In this document: positions 12,700-22,689 of the stretch, piece by piece
How the letters are laid out: every line of letters begins with the position of its first letter
Position numbering within the stretch: position 1 is the stretch's first letter
NCBI GenBank assembly: GCA_963573305.1
Contig: OY754327.1
Coordinates: forward strand, 59,574,244 to 59,638,243
Origin: Pyrrhosoma nymphula
Taxonomy: Eukaryota; Arthropoda; Insecta; Odonata; Coenagrionidae
Direction of reading: 5' to 3'
Length of the DNA: 64,000 bases
Notes under the pieces: generated by a model
What the model was told of the DNA's origin: nothing
Databases searched by the model: none
The model's input: only the letters and a program-made list of their open reading frames with translations
Made by a program: the position numbers and the translations under genes

Positions 12700-15120
12700 T
12701 AAGTCATTACCCGAACAATCTCCACGTTTTGTTCTCCGCTCGCGCTCAATAAATCAGCGCAAACACGCGTTTGGTCGGAAACCTCCCTCCTGCTCCTCCA
12801 CTGCACCCCAGTGAGGACTCCTTGGTCTTCCGCCATACCCACGTCCCTCAAATCACTCCCGTGCTCCACGGAAAACACGACTAAGAGCACAAAAACACGC
12901 ACCTCATTCGTCCTCACTCTCCTCTTCTCTCCACCTCAACCATACCATGCCCTCCACCACCTATTATGCCGGTCGAAAAAAAACCTACTATCCCCTTGAC
13001 GTTCAGGGCGAGTTTCCTTTTTACCATTCCTCCCCCCTCCCCGTCTCCCCCCAACTAAAACAGCCAAACCTCTCACCAAATCCCGCCTTTAACGCCACTG
13101 CACACACACGGACAACACGGCGAGGAAACCACACCCTATCCAAACCAACTATCAAGCCGCCTGCCCGCCCGCGGGTGCTCGAGTCCTATTCCCATGACGA
13201 TCTCCGCACACTGGGCGACCTCCCAACTAAAAGCCTTCACACACACACCACCGCCAAACCCCAACAGTAGAGGGGGGAGTGGGTGTATGTAGAGGGAAAT
13301 AAAAAAAACACACCCTGCTCATTTCCCCGCGCGGGAGGAACCCTTCCACTCCACATGTGCGAGAGCAACCGAAGGAGGGTGTTTCAACGGGGAGGCTGCG
13401 GATGATGAATGTGGTGGGGTGCATGAGACGTGGGGGCGAGGCTAAACAGAATGGGAGAAGAGAAGAGGACCGAAGGGCAGTTTGGCATTCCCCGCAAACG
13501 AAATTTCCACAAGAGAAGAGCGAGAGAGAGATGTGGGAAGGAGGAATGAGAGAGCCCACGTGTCCATGACACCCGGAAGTCCCGGCAGAAGCACCCGGTG
13601 TTTTTTTTTTAATAACGATTGGTAGCGAGAGACTGGAGGAACACGGCGTGCGTTCAACCTCCACGGTTCGACTGGAGGATATGCATATATTTATTTCCTT
13701 TTCGAGCTCGTAAAAATCTTTTGATCCGAAACTACTTGCATTGTCTTCCCGTAAAATTTTCGGGCGCACTGCTGCGAGGCCGTCGGCAGTTGAGGTCTCT
13801 TATTGAGGTGCAGCCGGGTCCGTTTATGACCGTCTTCAGGAGCACCAAGAGATAGGTGCATTAATTAGCGTACAAAGGCAATTTGAAGGAGACGGGCGGA
13901 CGTGCCCTAACGACGATGCACCGATGCATCACCTGCTACGCAGTCATCCAAGGGAAAATAATTGAGGCGAGGCCGTGAAGTAGATGCCACTTTTCTTCCT
14001 CGAATACATTTTTTTACGGTTCGGACTCCCTTGTTCAAAAGCACAGTATAACACCGGCCCCAAATGAATCATGTGCCATCCATGCGATTATTTCAAATGT
14101 TTAACAGATTTTCGGAGAAGAAAAAATTAATTCATATTTACTCCGGCAAAATAGCACGGGTATGGAGCAATAGGAAATGAAAATGTATTAAAATTATAAC
14201 CAAATAAATTAAACTTCATGGTAGGTTTAGAACGAAACTTATGTTGCATTAACTCTTAAAAGCATCAAAATAATGCACGTTGTTATTGAACTGATTACGC
14301 CCAAACTTTTCTCTTTAGAATGCAATGTATGGAAAAACCAAGGTCGCGGTTGCTCTCAAAAGTTAGAGCCCAACGGTTAGGCGAAAAACAGCAAAAATAT
14401 CGATATCCGCTTGCTTTTATCCGTCTAGAAGACAGTCACTCTGAACCTACTCCAACTAACAAGAACTTCCGGAAGTTCTGGGTGGGGAAGGATGAGCACG
14501 CAAAAAAATTACTTCTTCTCACCCCCGTCTGGGCTGTCGGATGACGGCTTCGGAGAGCACCGAGGAACGTCGGTCGGCCTGCGCGGAGTAAATTGGCCTT
14601 CAGCGACGACGACGGCGCGCGCGTTAAAGCCTCTCCCCTTCCTACCTCCGCACGGAAAGAGGTCCGACATCCCGATACAACGAGGACTTAGAATGATTCC
14701 CACAAGACATAGTAATGGGGAGGTGTAATTACATTTTCGCACACACAAGGGCGGGGAGGAGAGAGGGTTGCTGTCTGCCATTAAGGGAGCCAAAACCGAT
14801 GCCCCGAAGTTGATACGACGGCAAAGTGGAGAAAGGGAGAGAGGCCGAGGAATCAAAGGGGAAACGTCAGGGCAGGCTGTGGATGCAGAAACAAACTTTC
14901 GCTCTCTTCCGAGTGGATTTCGGGGTTGAAAGGGTGGTGGTGGTGAAAATGATGGTGGATGTGCTAAGGGGAGGGAACAAATTTTCGCGTTGGAGCCCGC
15001 GGCGATGATCTTCGTGCGGCTCGTATATTCCCAACCATCGGAGGCCTCGCGGGATTTTGACTGGTTTCGCCTTTCACGTGTTTCGCCCAAAAACACGATC
15101 AATTTCAACTCCCATCATTT
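12700..15120. other. GC-rich patches with no recognisable exon
   Basis: Two blocks (about 12700-13850 and 14320-15110) are rich in C/CA, CpG and purine tracts. Overlapping ORFs exist on both strands (up to 199 codons), dominated by S, P, R and G. No domain, signal peptide or consistent splice pattern was found. They may be CpG-island or regulatory DNA, but this is composition only. Confidence 0.35.
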
Positions 15121-16990
15121 TTTTATAAATCATCAATCGTGTACCCTAACCCTGAGACCAATCCAGGATAAATGTTTAACGAAACGATAGTGGGAGTGAG
15201 CGTAATATTCTGCAAAATGACGGGAAGAATTTGATGCGGGTTAAAGAGGATCGGTTTCAAGTACTTCAATTCCTTTAAAATAGTTCCCACGCTTTAAAAA
15301 CAACAGAACTAGCAATCATTCAATTGTTTTCATATTTATCAGACCAACGCTTCCATTTGTCCTTTTAAACTTTTACGTACAGGGTCTTTTTAAATAGGAA
15401 AAAAAATAGAAAAATCATGCCAAATTAACTAATAGAATTCAAGAAAACCGATAATTTCATCGGAAAACAAGGTCTTATGTTGAAAGCAACCAGCATAAAA
15501 ACTGATTCCAACGTCAAGAAATGGTGCTAACAAGAATATCTTATGCTTTGGGATTATTAGAAAACATACCTGTCTTAAATATCTACGTTCATTTTTGTTT
15601 CATAAATACTTTCATTTGGTCTGGCATACGGGGTACAGGCGCATATTCTACGCAAATAACAAAAAAATTATTCCTCATTCTATCCTGCAAAAGAACCGGC
15701 ATTCATGATTTAAATGCCAATCCCTGAAAACAAACATGATTTTTAAGTATAATAAAGAACCACATAAGCAGGGGATGATTAATCAAAAAATTATGAATAC
15801 TTTAAAGTCAATGTCAATAAAACCGATAAGTAATAGTGGGAAGATCTTGCATAAAATTTGCATCACTAAACTTAAACTTACTTACGTGAAATTCAAAAGA
15901 AAGCCATGTCAGCTTGAATAGGAAATAAACGAATATCTTATTGAGATCTAATTATGGCGAACTACTTCATAAAACCTCTTCCGGTTATGATTGAAAACTA
16001 AAAGCTCTTACGGATCATTTTTTTGGTGCTGGTTCACAGGTACCAGTACAGGGTAGAGAGAGCAGTGCAGAGAATTATAACTACCTGATTTTATTGAAAC
16101 ATAAACAGCTTCAAGAATAAATTAAAATTAATACAGCGTAGTAACCGGATTCCAGGAATATATTACTTAAATATTATATCCGCAGCTCAAACAAATCCTT
16201 GAAAACTTTTGGGATAAAAAGTGATGAAGGGGTAAATATGGTCCTTCAATGCCAGAAAATAAAGAACTAAACGATCTAATATGTGTTCTCTTATTACATG
16301 TTTGAATTATCTGATTACATGTTTGATTGGGCCAACTTCTAGTTCGGAGGAAGCTACGTTCTTAAGTAGTTGTGCGTAATAAATTGCATAACATCCTTTA
16401 ACAGTGAGTGGGATTGAATGTTGAATAAATACATTAGACTTGCCCAGACACGCAGCGCACTAAGTATCTAATGCAAAAAGAGGGCGTGAATTACAGTAAT
16501 ACCAACATTTATTGCGGGAAACAAATGTGAGCGGCAGTTGGTGATTTGAGTACTATATATAAGTCGCATGGCACCATTAAAATAATTTACCAAGTAATAG
16601 GAAGTCATAAATTTGCAGCCGTCACGCTTATTAATTTAACAATATACCCAGAAATAGAAAACTTCGCAAAGCTTCGTCGATGGAATATTTCAGGTTTACG
16701 TAAGGAGAACATGAACTGAATATTGAATAATGAAAATTACTTAATTTATGCAGTGAGACATATCGTTGCAGTCGATGCACCTCAAATGTAAGCAGCATTC
16801 CAAAAAGGCTAAAGTTTGAGCAATAGAACATATCGCAAATGCGCAAACTGCCACGCAAGAGACAATGCGAGCGGAGGTGCGTATGCATGCATCCGTAACC
16901 ATCTACCGCAAGACAAGGTAAGATCGCATTACTTGAAAGACACAATCAAAACGTTTTACGGGTCATAACGACTGGCCCTACACAACAGAG
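15121..16990. other. AT-rich intergenic DNA, nothing recognised
   Basis: No supported feature. ORFs here are short and AT-driven. Confidence 0.55.
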
Positions 16991-16999
16991 AGATGATTC

Positions 17000-18480
17000 C
17001 ACAATGACAACTCGGGGACCTCCGGGCGTTAATTTCTCCTGGTCATCGCGGCAGAGATCAACTCACCACTAATTCGCCTCATGCCGAAGATGCCCCTCCG
17101 GGGAGACGAAGTGACGAGTGACAAATCCGTTGCCAAGGCCTTTCCTTCACGCCGTCCTCCGAAAACCGTGCCTCCTCCTTCACTCAGCCTTGCCGTCGTC
17201 CACCTTCCACGGTGCGCAGAGCTCCGCTGTTGCCACGCGTATTGGGAGAATGGCCGCGGAAGCCAAGCAGGAAAGCGCTTCCGGAGAGCATCCAAGGAAT
17301 AAACCGTATATCCAGGAATTGGAATCACTCGAGAAAACGCTCAAGAACAAGGTTTACAGTTTCGACTTCATATACTTATTGAGTTCACTGTAAATTTTCA
17401 AACGACCGAACAACAATACACTATTCACCTCCACACGGGAAATATTGCATCAAATAGGCTGGGAGACAGACGAACTTGCTCCTTGAGACCAAATCCAAAG
17501 TCGGTGAGGAATGTAATTGAAAACGGCCAAGGGAGCAAACGCTCCGATGCCCCTCCACAAACAAACCCACCGATGCGATGGATCCGAGAGTGTAATTGAT
17601 ACGAACTGAGAGGGTTTCCGAAAGCGGTTCGACACCACTGGAATGTATACAGAGAGCAGCCCTGAGCCCCCTCCAGAAACACGACGTATCCCACAATCCG
17701 CGGTTTTCCTTCCAACTGGGGAATTTGCCACCTCCCACCGCGGCGGCCGCGAACTCAACACAATCACAGAGCACAGATGCACAGAACAACCACACACACA
17801 TGCACACAAGAACACACTGTAATCCCGGCAAATCGGAAAACTTAACCGCGACTCAGGGCAACGACCATCGGAGGAGGCGATGGACCCGGAGTGTTCGAAC
17901 GATGATGACACCCGGTCGCCGAGGAAGAACAACCCATCTCGACCTCAGCTCCGGAGAGCGATCCACGCAGCATCGGAGGAGAAGGAATGAGTAAAAAACG
18001 TTAGGCCAGCACAGCTGCAACCACCTGCGCCTTCCAAACCGGGCGCACAATGGTTTAACGTGCCGAGGGACGAAGACGCCACATGAAGGGTGGTGCAGCG
18101 AGAAAGACGCCCACTCCGGCGGCTTCTGGAGCGGCGAGAACTACAACACCAACTCATCCATCCGGACACCGTCCGAGCACCAACGGGAGCGAAGAGGAGT
18201 ACACGACAGCTGCGGCGAGGAAACGTCGAAATGCGATCCCTCCGAGCCAACCCGGCACCGGAAAAGAAGCATTAATTGTTTTCCTGCAGTAGACGAGCTC
18301 AACAAAGTCCACTGGACACCGGACGCGAAGACATCGCTCGACGTCCCGAGCTGACGAAGAATTGACGGTATTTCTTCTAGTCGTGTACTATTTCCCTCGC
18401 CGATACCACCACGCGGCGTTGAAAAAACTTTCCACGACGGCACGCAAAACCACGGCACAAGATCACGAGTAAGCAGGGAG
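17000..18480. promoter_or_regulatory. CpG-rich block, likely promoter region
   Basis: This is the longest CpG-dense stretch of the window, with dense CG dinucleotides on both strands around a candidate first coding exon at 17250. No TATA box was identified. Long ORFs on both strands are arginine/serine-rich and are not taken as genes. The promoter call is an inference from composition and position. Confidence 0.35.
17250..17351 (+). CDS. Candidate first coding exon, 34 codons, product unknown
   Basis: An ATG in acceptable context (GAGAATGGCC) within the CpG-rich block opens a frame beginning MAAEAKQESASGEHPRNKPY. It continues with a helix-like QELESLEKTLKNK. A possible donor (AACAAG then GTTTAC) follows at 17352, after which the frame becomes hydrophobic and AT-rich and stops at 17391, as expected of intron read-through. 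MAAEA-type N termini are common for cytosolic proteins. The last part could start a coiled coil. I do not recognise the protein and found no downstream exon, so this is a modest-confidence call. Confidence 0.3.
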
Positions 18481-18599
18481 CGCGGTGACACGGGCCGAAA
18501 GGCGCGTGAACGCGCGGCTGAAGTTGGGACGACGACAATCCACGCACTTTACACACTCACGACCTTCACCCGAGCACTCCACTGCTTGGTCTGAAAGAG

Positions 18600-19085
18600 A
18601 AGGTTCCCCTCCGTATCTCTCTCTCTTTCTCTCTCTATCTCTCTTTCGCTCCCTACCCCACTTCCCCCATCCCACTCATCTCCTCTCCCCTCTCGGATAC
18701 CTTCCCCCACTCCCACATCCAAACCTCCCCCAACCCAAGCCTTGGTAGACAGATCCCCCGAACCCCACCCCTTCACAACAACCGTAACCCCCCCCCTCTA
18801 GCCCTTCACCCTCCCGGCCAGTTTTCCCTCCCCTCCCAAAGGGCCGGCAGGTGAGGGGCGGAAGGGGAAGTCGGAGGATTGGGGGTGGGGGAGAGAAACA
18901 GAAGAGGGTGGAGGGAAGAGGGGTGTGAGAGTTCAACGCCAGGACAAGATGGTGGTAGAGTGGGTGGAGGGGAGAGGGAGGGGGAAGCAAGAGCAACAAC
19001 ACACGGACGGGTGAGAGGGAGGTTCCACCATTGGCCGCGTAGATGGGAGGCCGCTCCTGCCCTGTCTCTCTCCATCTCTCTCTGC
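18600..19085. repeat. Pyrimidine-rich tract switching to a purine-rich tract
   Basis: From about 18600 to 18840 the plus strand is almost all C and T, including a (TC)n run near 18616-18655. From about 18845 to 19015 it is almost all G and A. The two blocks are loosely complementary and could pair as a long imperfect hairpin or form triplex-type structures. ORFs here are low-complexity and not genes. Confidence 0.7.
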
Positions 19086-19700
19086 CTGTGGGATCCGCCT
19101 CCTCCTTCGGTCGAGACGTCTAGAAAACTCGAAAACGATTGTCTTATACGCATCGCCGATCTTAAATATTGTTCGCGGTGCAGTTCAAGGCCTTGCGTCT
19201 CGGATTCCTTCCGAAAGTCAATCATTTTTTCTCCTCAAGTAACCTTGGCCCTCGTTTGGAAACGTGAAAAACTTTTGGAAAGAGGAAATGGTTTTCACGG
19301 TGGCTACCATACCGACCTTTTACTCAAGAAACTCGTTGAAAGCTATTGCGAGCGACCGGAGAATGTCAGGAAGCCGATGGAAGGACAATGTTGGGAGCAG
19401 ATCACGCTAGTTTCAGAAGGATACGGAGGATATTATTTTAACGCTGCACTATATTTATGGAGCTGTTATAAGCGATAAAAAAGAGTATAACACTGCCGAA
19501 CTGATAGGTATAAGACTCCATCATTCACGTAGCATACGTGACTGCAACAAAAATAGAGCGAGACACAAACACCCTCCGTTAAAAGACAATTTACTTTCGT
19601 CCTTTAACTCTTCCAATTTATTTTCCCAACTCCCTTTTTTCCATGGCCGGTGTCCAGACTCCCCCTGCCACACGCCACGACTTTGGCTAGCAGGGTAGTA

Positions 19701-20043
19701 AGAAGATGTAGAGGAGGGCTCGGGTTCCAATACAGGTGGTGGTAGAAATATTTCAATTGTAATTCTACCTGAAAGCATTGTGGAGATCACTTCAAATACA
19801 GTACTATGTCCGTTGGATGGTATTTCATACCATGGTCCCATCGTCACATTTCGTAAAGAGCTATATAGTGAAGGCGGTGGTGTACAAGCCTTCTCTACCA
19901 AACCTAAAACTCAAATCCGTAAATCCTATTTTAGGGAAGCACCCATGCGAATTCATGCCTTCAAATATCTTCTAGTTTATACGGGGAATATCTGTCCCTT
20001 CAAAAATCCATCGTGTAAACACAATGACTGTGCGAGTGCATGA
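19701..20043 (+). other. Unrecognised ORF of about 113 codons, coding status uncertain
   Basis: A frame open from just after a stop near 19700 to a TGA at 20041 contains ILPESIVEITSNTV and GISYHGPIVTFRKELYSEGG, and ends in a cysteine-containing NICPFKNPSCKHNDC. Its amino-acid composition is more protein-like than that of most ORFs here. No ATG opens it near the start, so it would need to be an exon or a fragment of a mobile-element ORF. I recognise no family, and it lies just upstream of the SINE/hAT stack. Confidence 0.2.
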
Positions 20044-20269
20044 AGATTCGTCCAGAAAATAGTCCCCAATCTAATTCGGTGAATTTGTTCGCGCAAGTGT
20101 TCACCCATGCCAGTATATTCATCGTACAAACAGGCGTTCCTGTCTAAGTTGCCTATTCGTGCGGGGCACATTCGAAATGGTAATATTACTTGGGGAGGCA
20201 ACCGATAACCAAAAAGGTCCTTTAGATCAACAAGGAAAGATGGGTAGGGCGGGAAGTAAGGGATCATAC

Positions 20270-20349
20270 AAGGAGAGGAGAAAGAATGGAAGGAAACGCG
20301 GCGTTGGAAGTAGCCTGCTCTTCCCGAAAGGCGCCAAGGGACCCTGAGC
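20270..20349 (-). mobile_element. SINE, 3' half (split by the hAT insertion)
   Basis: On the minus strand this reads CCTTGGCGCCTTTCGGGAAG and ends in a CTTCCATTCTTTCTCC-type tail. That matches the tail of the SINE at 51.8 kb. The 5' half of the same SINE lies beyond the hAT element at 22516-22686. Joining the two sides across the duplicated CCCTGAGC restores the normal order core-then-tail. Confidence 0.75.
20342..20349 (+). repeat. hAT target-site duplication, left copy
   Basis: The octamer CCCTGAGC here is repeated exactly at 22516-22523, just outside the other end of the element. Eight base pairs is the known duplication size for hAT elements. Confidence 0.8.
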
Positions 20350-20471
20350 TAGGGCTGGGCGATATTTGAATCCCATTATCAACATCTAAAAATATTGAAA
20401 ATGGACCAATATCAATAACCTGTATTGGAAATTGAATATTGTAAATATTGGCATATTGAAATATTGGAAAA

Positions 20472-21115
20472 TGTAATGATCCGGAAATGGAAGAATTCCA
20501 TTTCCCAAAATATGCATAAATGTGTTGTTGTGTGACGTCTCAGAATAGCCAGCTATGTCAAACTATACCTCGGGAACTGTATCTTTCCCTTTCGAGAACG
20601 GCTAACCTTCCTCTTCTTCTTCCCCTCCCACCCTTGCCATTTTGTCGAAAACATCCTAGTTTCACCTTTCCTATATAATGGCACGGTGGAGACGCTATCG
20701 GGGAGTACACTCGACACTCGTCAGGCAGGCAGTCAGATAGTGATGCCTATTGGTTACTCTGCAACCATTCACTGACGGTACAGTCACAATGTAGCCGTCA
20801 GTGAGAGTCGAAGCGCGGGCCATGGGGCCCGAGCTACCGAAGCGCCTCGCTATCCACCCGTGCCATCACCAACAGCTCCTCTCCTTCCCGAGACATTGGT
20901 AATGTTTTCACTTTCTGCTATTCTAGACGCACATATTCATTATTTGCTATTTGTTCATTGAATTGATTCTTTTGGGATTTTTAATGGAAATAAACTTTCA
21001 GTAAAAGACTTTAAATATTTGTGTGTGATTATTCGTCTCCCGACACCAAGGGCAAGAACCCACGTAAAATCTTATGCTCTCGGGTTCCCAAATATGTGGG
21101 GGCCCGGTCATAACA
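20472..21115 (+). mobile_element. Solo LTR (644 bp) inside hAT copy A
   Basis: The segment begins TGTAATGATCCGG and ends CCGGTCATAACA, giving TG...CA ends with an imperfect short terminal inverted repeat. It is flanked by the 4-bp duplication AAAA (20468-20471 and 21116-21119). Removing it restores the ATATTGGAAAATATTG sequence seen in hAT copy B. Internally there is a TATA-like CTATATAATGG at 20671 and an AATAAA signal at 20989-20994, in the order expected for a plus-oriented LTR. The 4-bp duplication fits Ty3/gypsy-type elements. No gag, pol or second LTR is present, so it arose by LTR-LTR recombination. Confidence 0.75.
20671..20681 (+). promoter_or_regulatory. TATA-like element of the solo LTR
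   Basis: CTATATAATGG lies about 200 bp from the LTR start, with the AATAAA at 20989 downstream, matching the U3-R-U5 order. Confidence 0.5.
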
Positions 21116-21217
21116 AAAATATTGAATATAGAAATAATAACAGGTAAAATTATCTGGCTTACAATAGTTTTCAAATGCTGCAGAAACAAAATCGCTGCTC
21201 AAATAAACAATCAGGCT

Positions 21218-21362
21218 GGCACAGGCATGTACTTCACATTACTAGCACAAAAAATTAGCTTTTCAGCATGTTCTCCTGTTACCTAATGAATTTCTGGTAT
21301 CGGTGATGACCTCACCGCCAATGTTAAAAAGTTTCTGACGGCAAACTCGTGGCAGGTATGAT
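21218..21362 (-). pseudogene. hAT transposase C-terminal dimerisation region, relic
   Basis: On the minus strand the translation shows QKLFNIGGEVITDTRNSL. After a frameshift it reads TGEHAEKLIFCASNVKYM. This is the conserved C-terminal hAT dimerisation pattern (hydrophobic-FS/N-x-G-G, T-x-x-R-N-x-L, then E-H/x-x-x-L-I-F-x-x-x-N). The DDE catalytic core, zinc finger and N terminus are absent. The surrounding terminal repeats agree with hAT. This is a dead relic from an autonomous relative. Confidence 0.75.
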
Positions 21363-21902
21363 GAGAAACTTTGAATCTCCTCTGAATCAGGTTGAGCAAA
21401 CAACTAAACTTACGGCGTGTAGAAGCGGTGTTGCAATAAGTGCCACGCACGTATGGTCACGGAATAAGTCCGCTGGAGGGAGAAGAAAAAAGTGTTTGGA
21501 AAATTGTAATGTCTGTGTGAACTATGTGAATGTCGGTTAATAAAACAATAAAAGCAATGTAAACTTCTTTCCCCCAGTTATTGCTATGAAAAATAGTGGG
21601 AAAGGAAGTTCTGCACAGAGTGCCACGCGCGCCGTCCGTTTTAAAAGATTAGGGCGCTCTCCAACCACTCTCCTCACCGGGTTCCAATATTCAATACTTG
21701 AATTTTTTACATTGTTCATCCAATATTCAATATTCCAATTACAAATATTGGTTTTTCTGTACACCAATACAGTACAGTACAAAACAATACAATGCAGGAT
21801 ATCGGTATTGGTCGTTCCAAAATTGTGATTTTGGAATCCCAATATTTAAAAATATTGATATTGTAACCAATATATTGGAAAACCGCCCAGCCCTACCCTA
21901 CA

Positions 21903-22515
21903 TAGGACTGGGTGGTATTTGAATCCTAATATCAATATCCAATATCATAAAATATTGAAAATGGACCAATATCAATAACCTGTATTGGAACATTGAATAT
22001 TGGAAAATATTGGAATATTGAATATTGGAAAATATTGGCAGATTGGATATTGGAAATAATGAAAAAATGAATTGTTGGTATATTGTAATATATTGAACAT
22101 AGCAATATTAACAGGTAAAATTATCTTGCTTACAATGGTTTGCAAACGCTGCCTGTGTTAACTATGTAAAAGTCCACATAATTACATACAAACAAATTAA
22201 AACAAGGAAAGCAATGGAAGCTTCCTTTCCCCAGTTAGTGCTATGAATAATGGTGAAAAAGGAAGTGTTGCACTGACTGCCACACGCACTGTCTGTTTTC
22301 AAAGATTAGGGCGCTCCACGACCACCCTCCTCGCCGGATTCTATTATTCAATACTTGAATTGTTTAAATAATTAATCCAATATTTAATATTCCAATTACA
22401 AATATTGGTTAATACGACCACTGTTGGTATTGGTCGTTCAAAAATTGTGATTAAATCCCAATATTTAAAAATATTGATATTGGAACCAATATATTGGAAA
22501 ACCGTCCAGCCACAA
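21903..22515. mobile_element. hAT copy B, nonautonomous (MITE-like), about 613 bp
   Basis: It starts TAGGACTGGGTGGTATTTG and ends with the inverse of GGCTGGACGG. Dense ATATTGG motifs lie at both ends, and a short unique core matches copy A. No ORF of note is present. Confidence 0.75.
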
Positions 22516-22686
22516 CCCTGAGCTTCACGTCCCGTCCGACAGGGGGAGCACTATAATTGAAGTTCGCTCCCCTAAGCACCGGAGTAGGGGGCGGTATTCC
22601 CCAGAGGAATTGACAAAACTTCCAAGATTCGATTCCGGGCCTTAAGAATTGTAATTCAGCACCATAGCCACCAACCCAACCCCGGG
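22516..22686 (-). mobile_element. SINE, 5' half (split by the hAT insertion)
   Basis: On the minus strand the head reads TTGGTGGCTATGGTGCTG (A-box-like), then CCCGGAATCGAATCTTGG (B-box-like). The family core GTCGGACGGGACGTGAAGC follows and ends exactly at the hAT target duplication. The rest of the SINE is at 20270-20349. Confidence 0.75.
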
Positions 22687-22689
22687 GTG

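Larger units (their letters stand above)
20350..22515. mobile_element. Composite hAT-family element: two related copies inserted as one unit
   Basis: The outer ends read TAGGGCTGGGCGATAT at the left and the inverse of a diverged GGCTGGACGGTTTTCC at the right. The TAGGGCTGGGC terminus is typical of hAT elements. An internal junction at about 21885-21912 has the right end of copy A (CCGCCCAGCCCTA) next to the left end of copy B (TAGGACTGGGTGGTA). Both copies carry ATATTGG-rich subterminal repeats and share an internal segment (about 21555-21710 and 22205-22365). Only the outermost ends have the exact 8-bp target duplication. Copy A contains a solo LTR and a relic of the transposase C terminus. 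Copy B has no coding relic. Neither copy is functional. Confidence 0.8.

Noticed and set aside
12947..15108. Long ORFs (up to 199 codons) on both strands
   Set aside because: They overlap each other in several frames, are rich in S, P, R and L, and follow base composition; no domain or splice pattern supports them.
18676..19478. 199-codon plus-strand ORF and overlapping minus-strand ORFs
   Set aside because: The first half lies in a purine tract; the second half looks more protein-like but matches nothing and lacks splice support.
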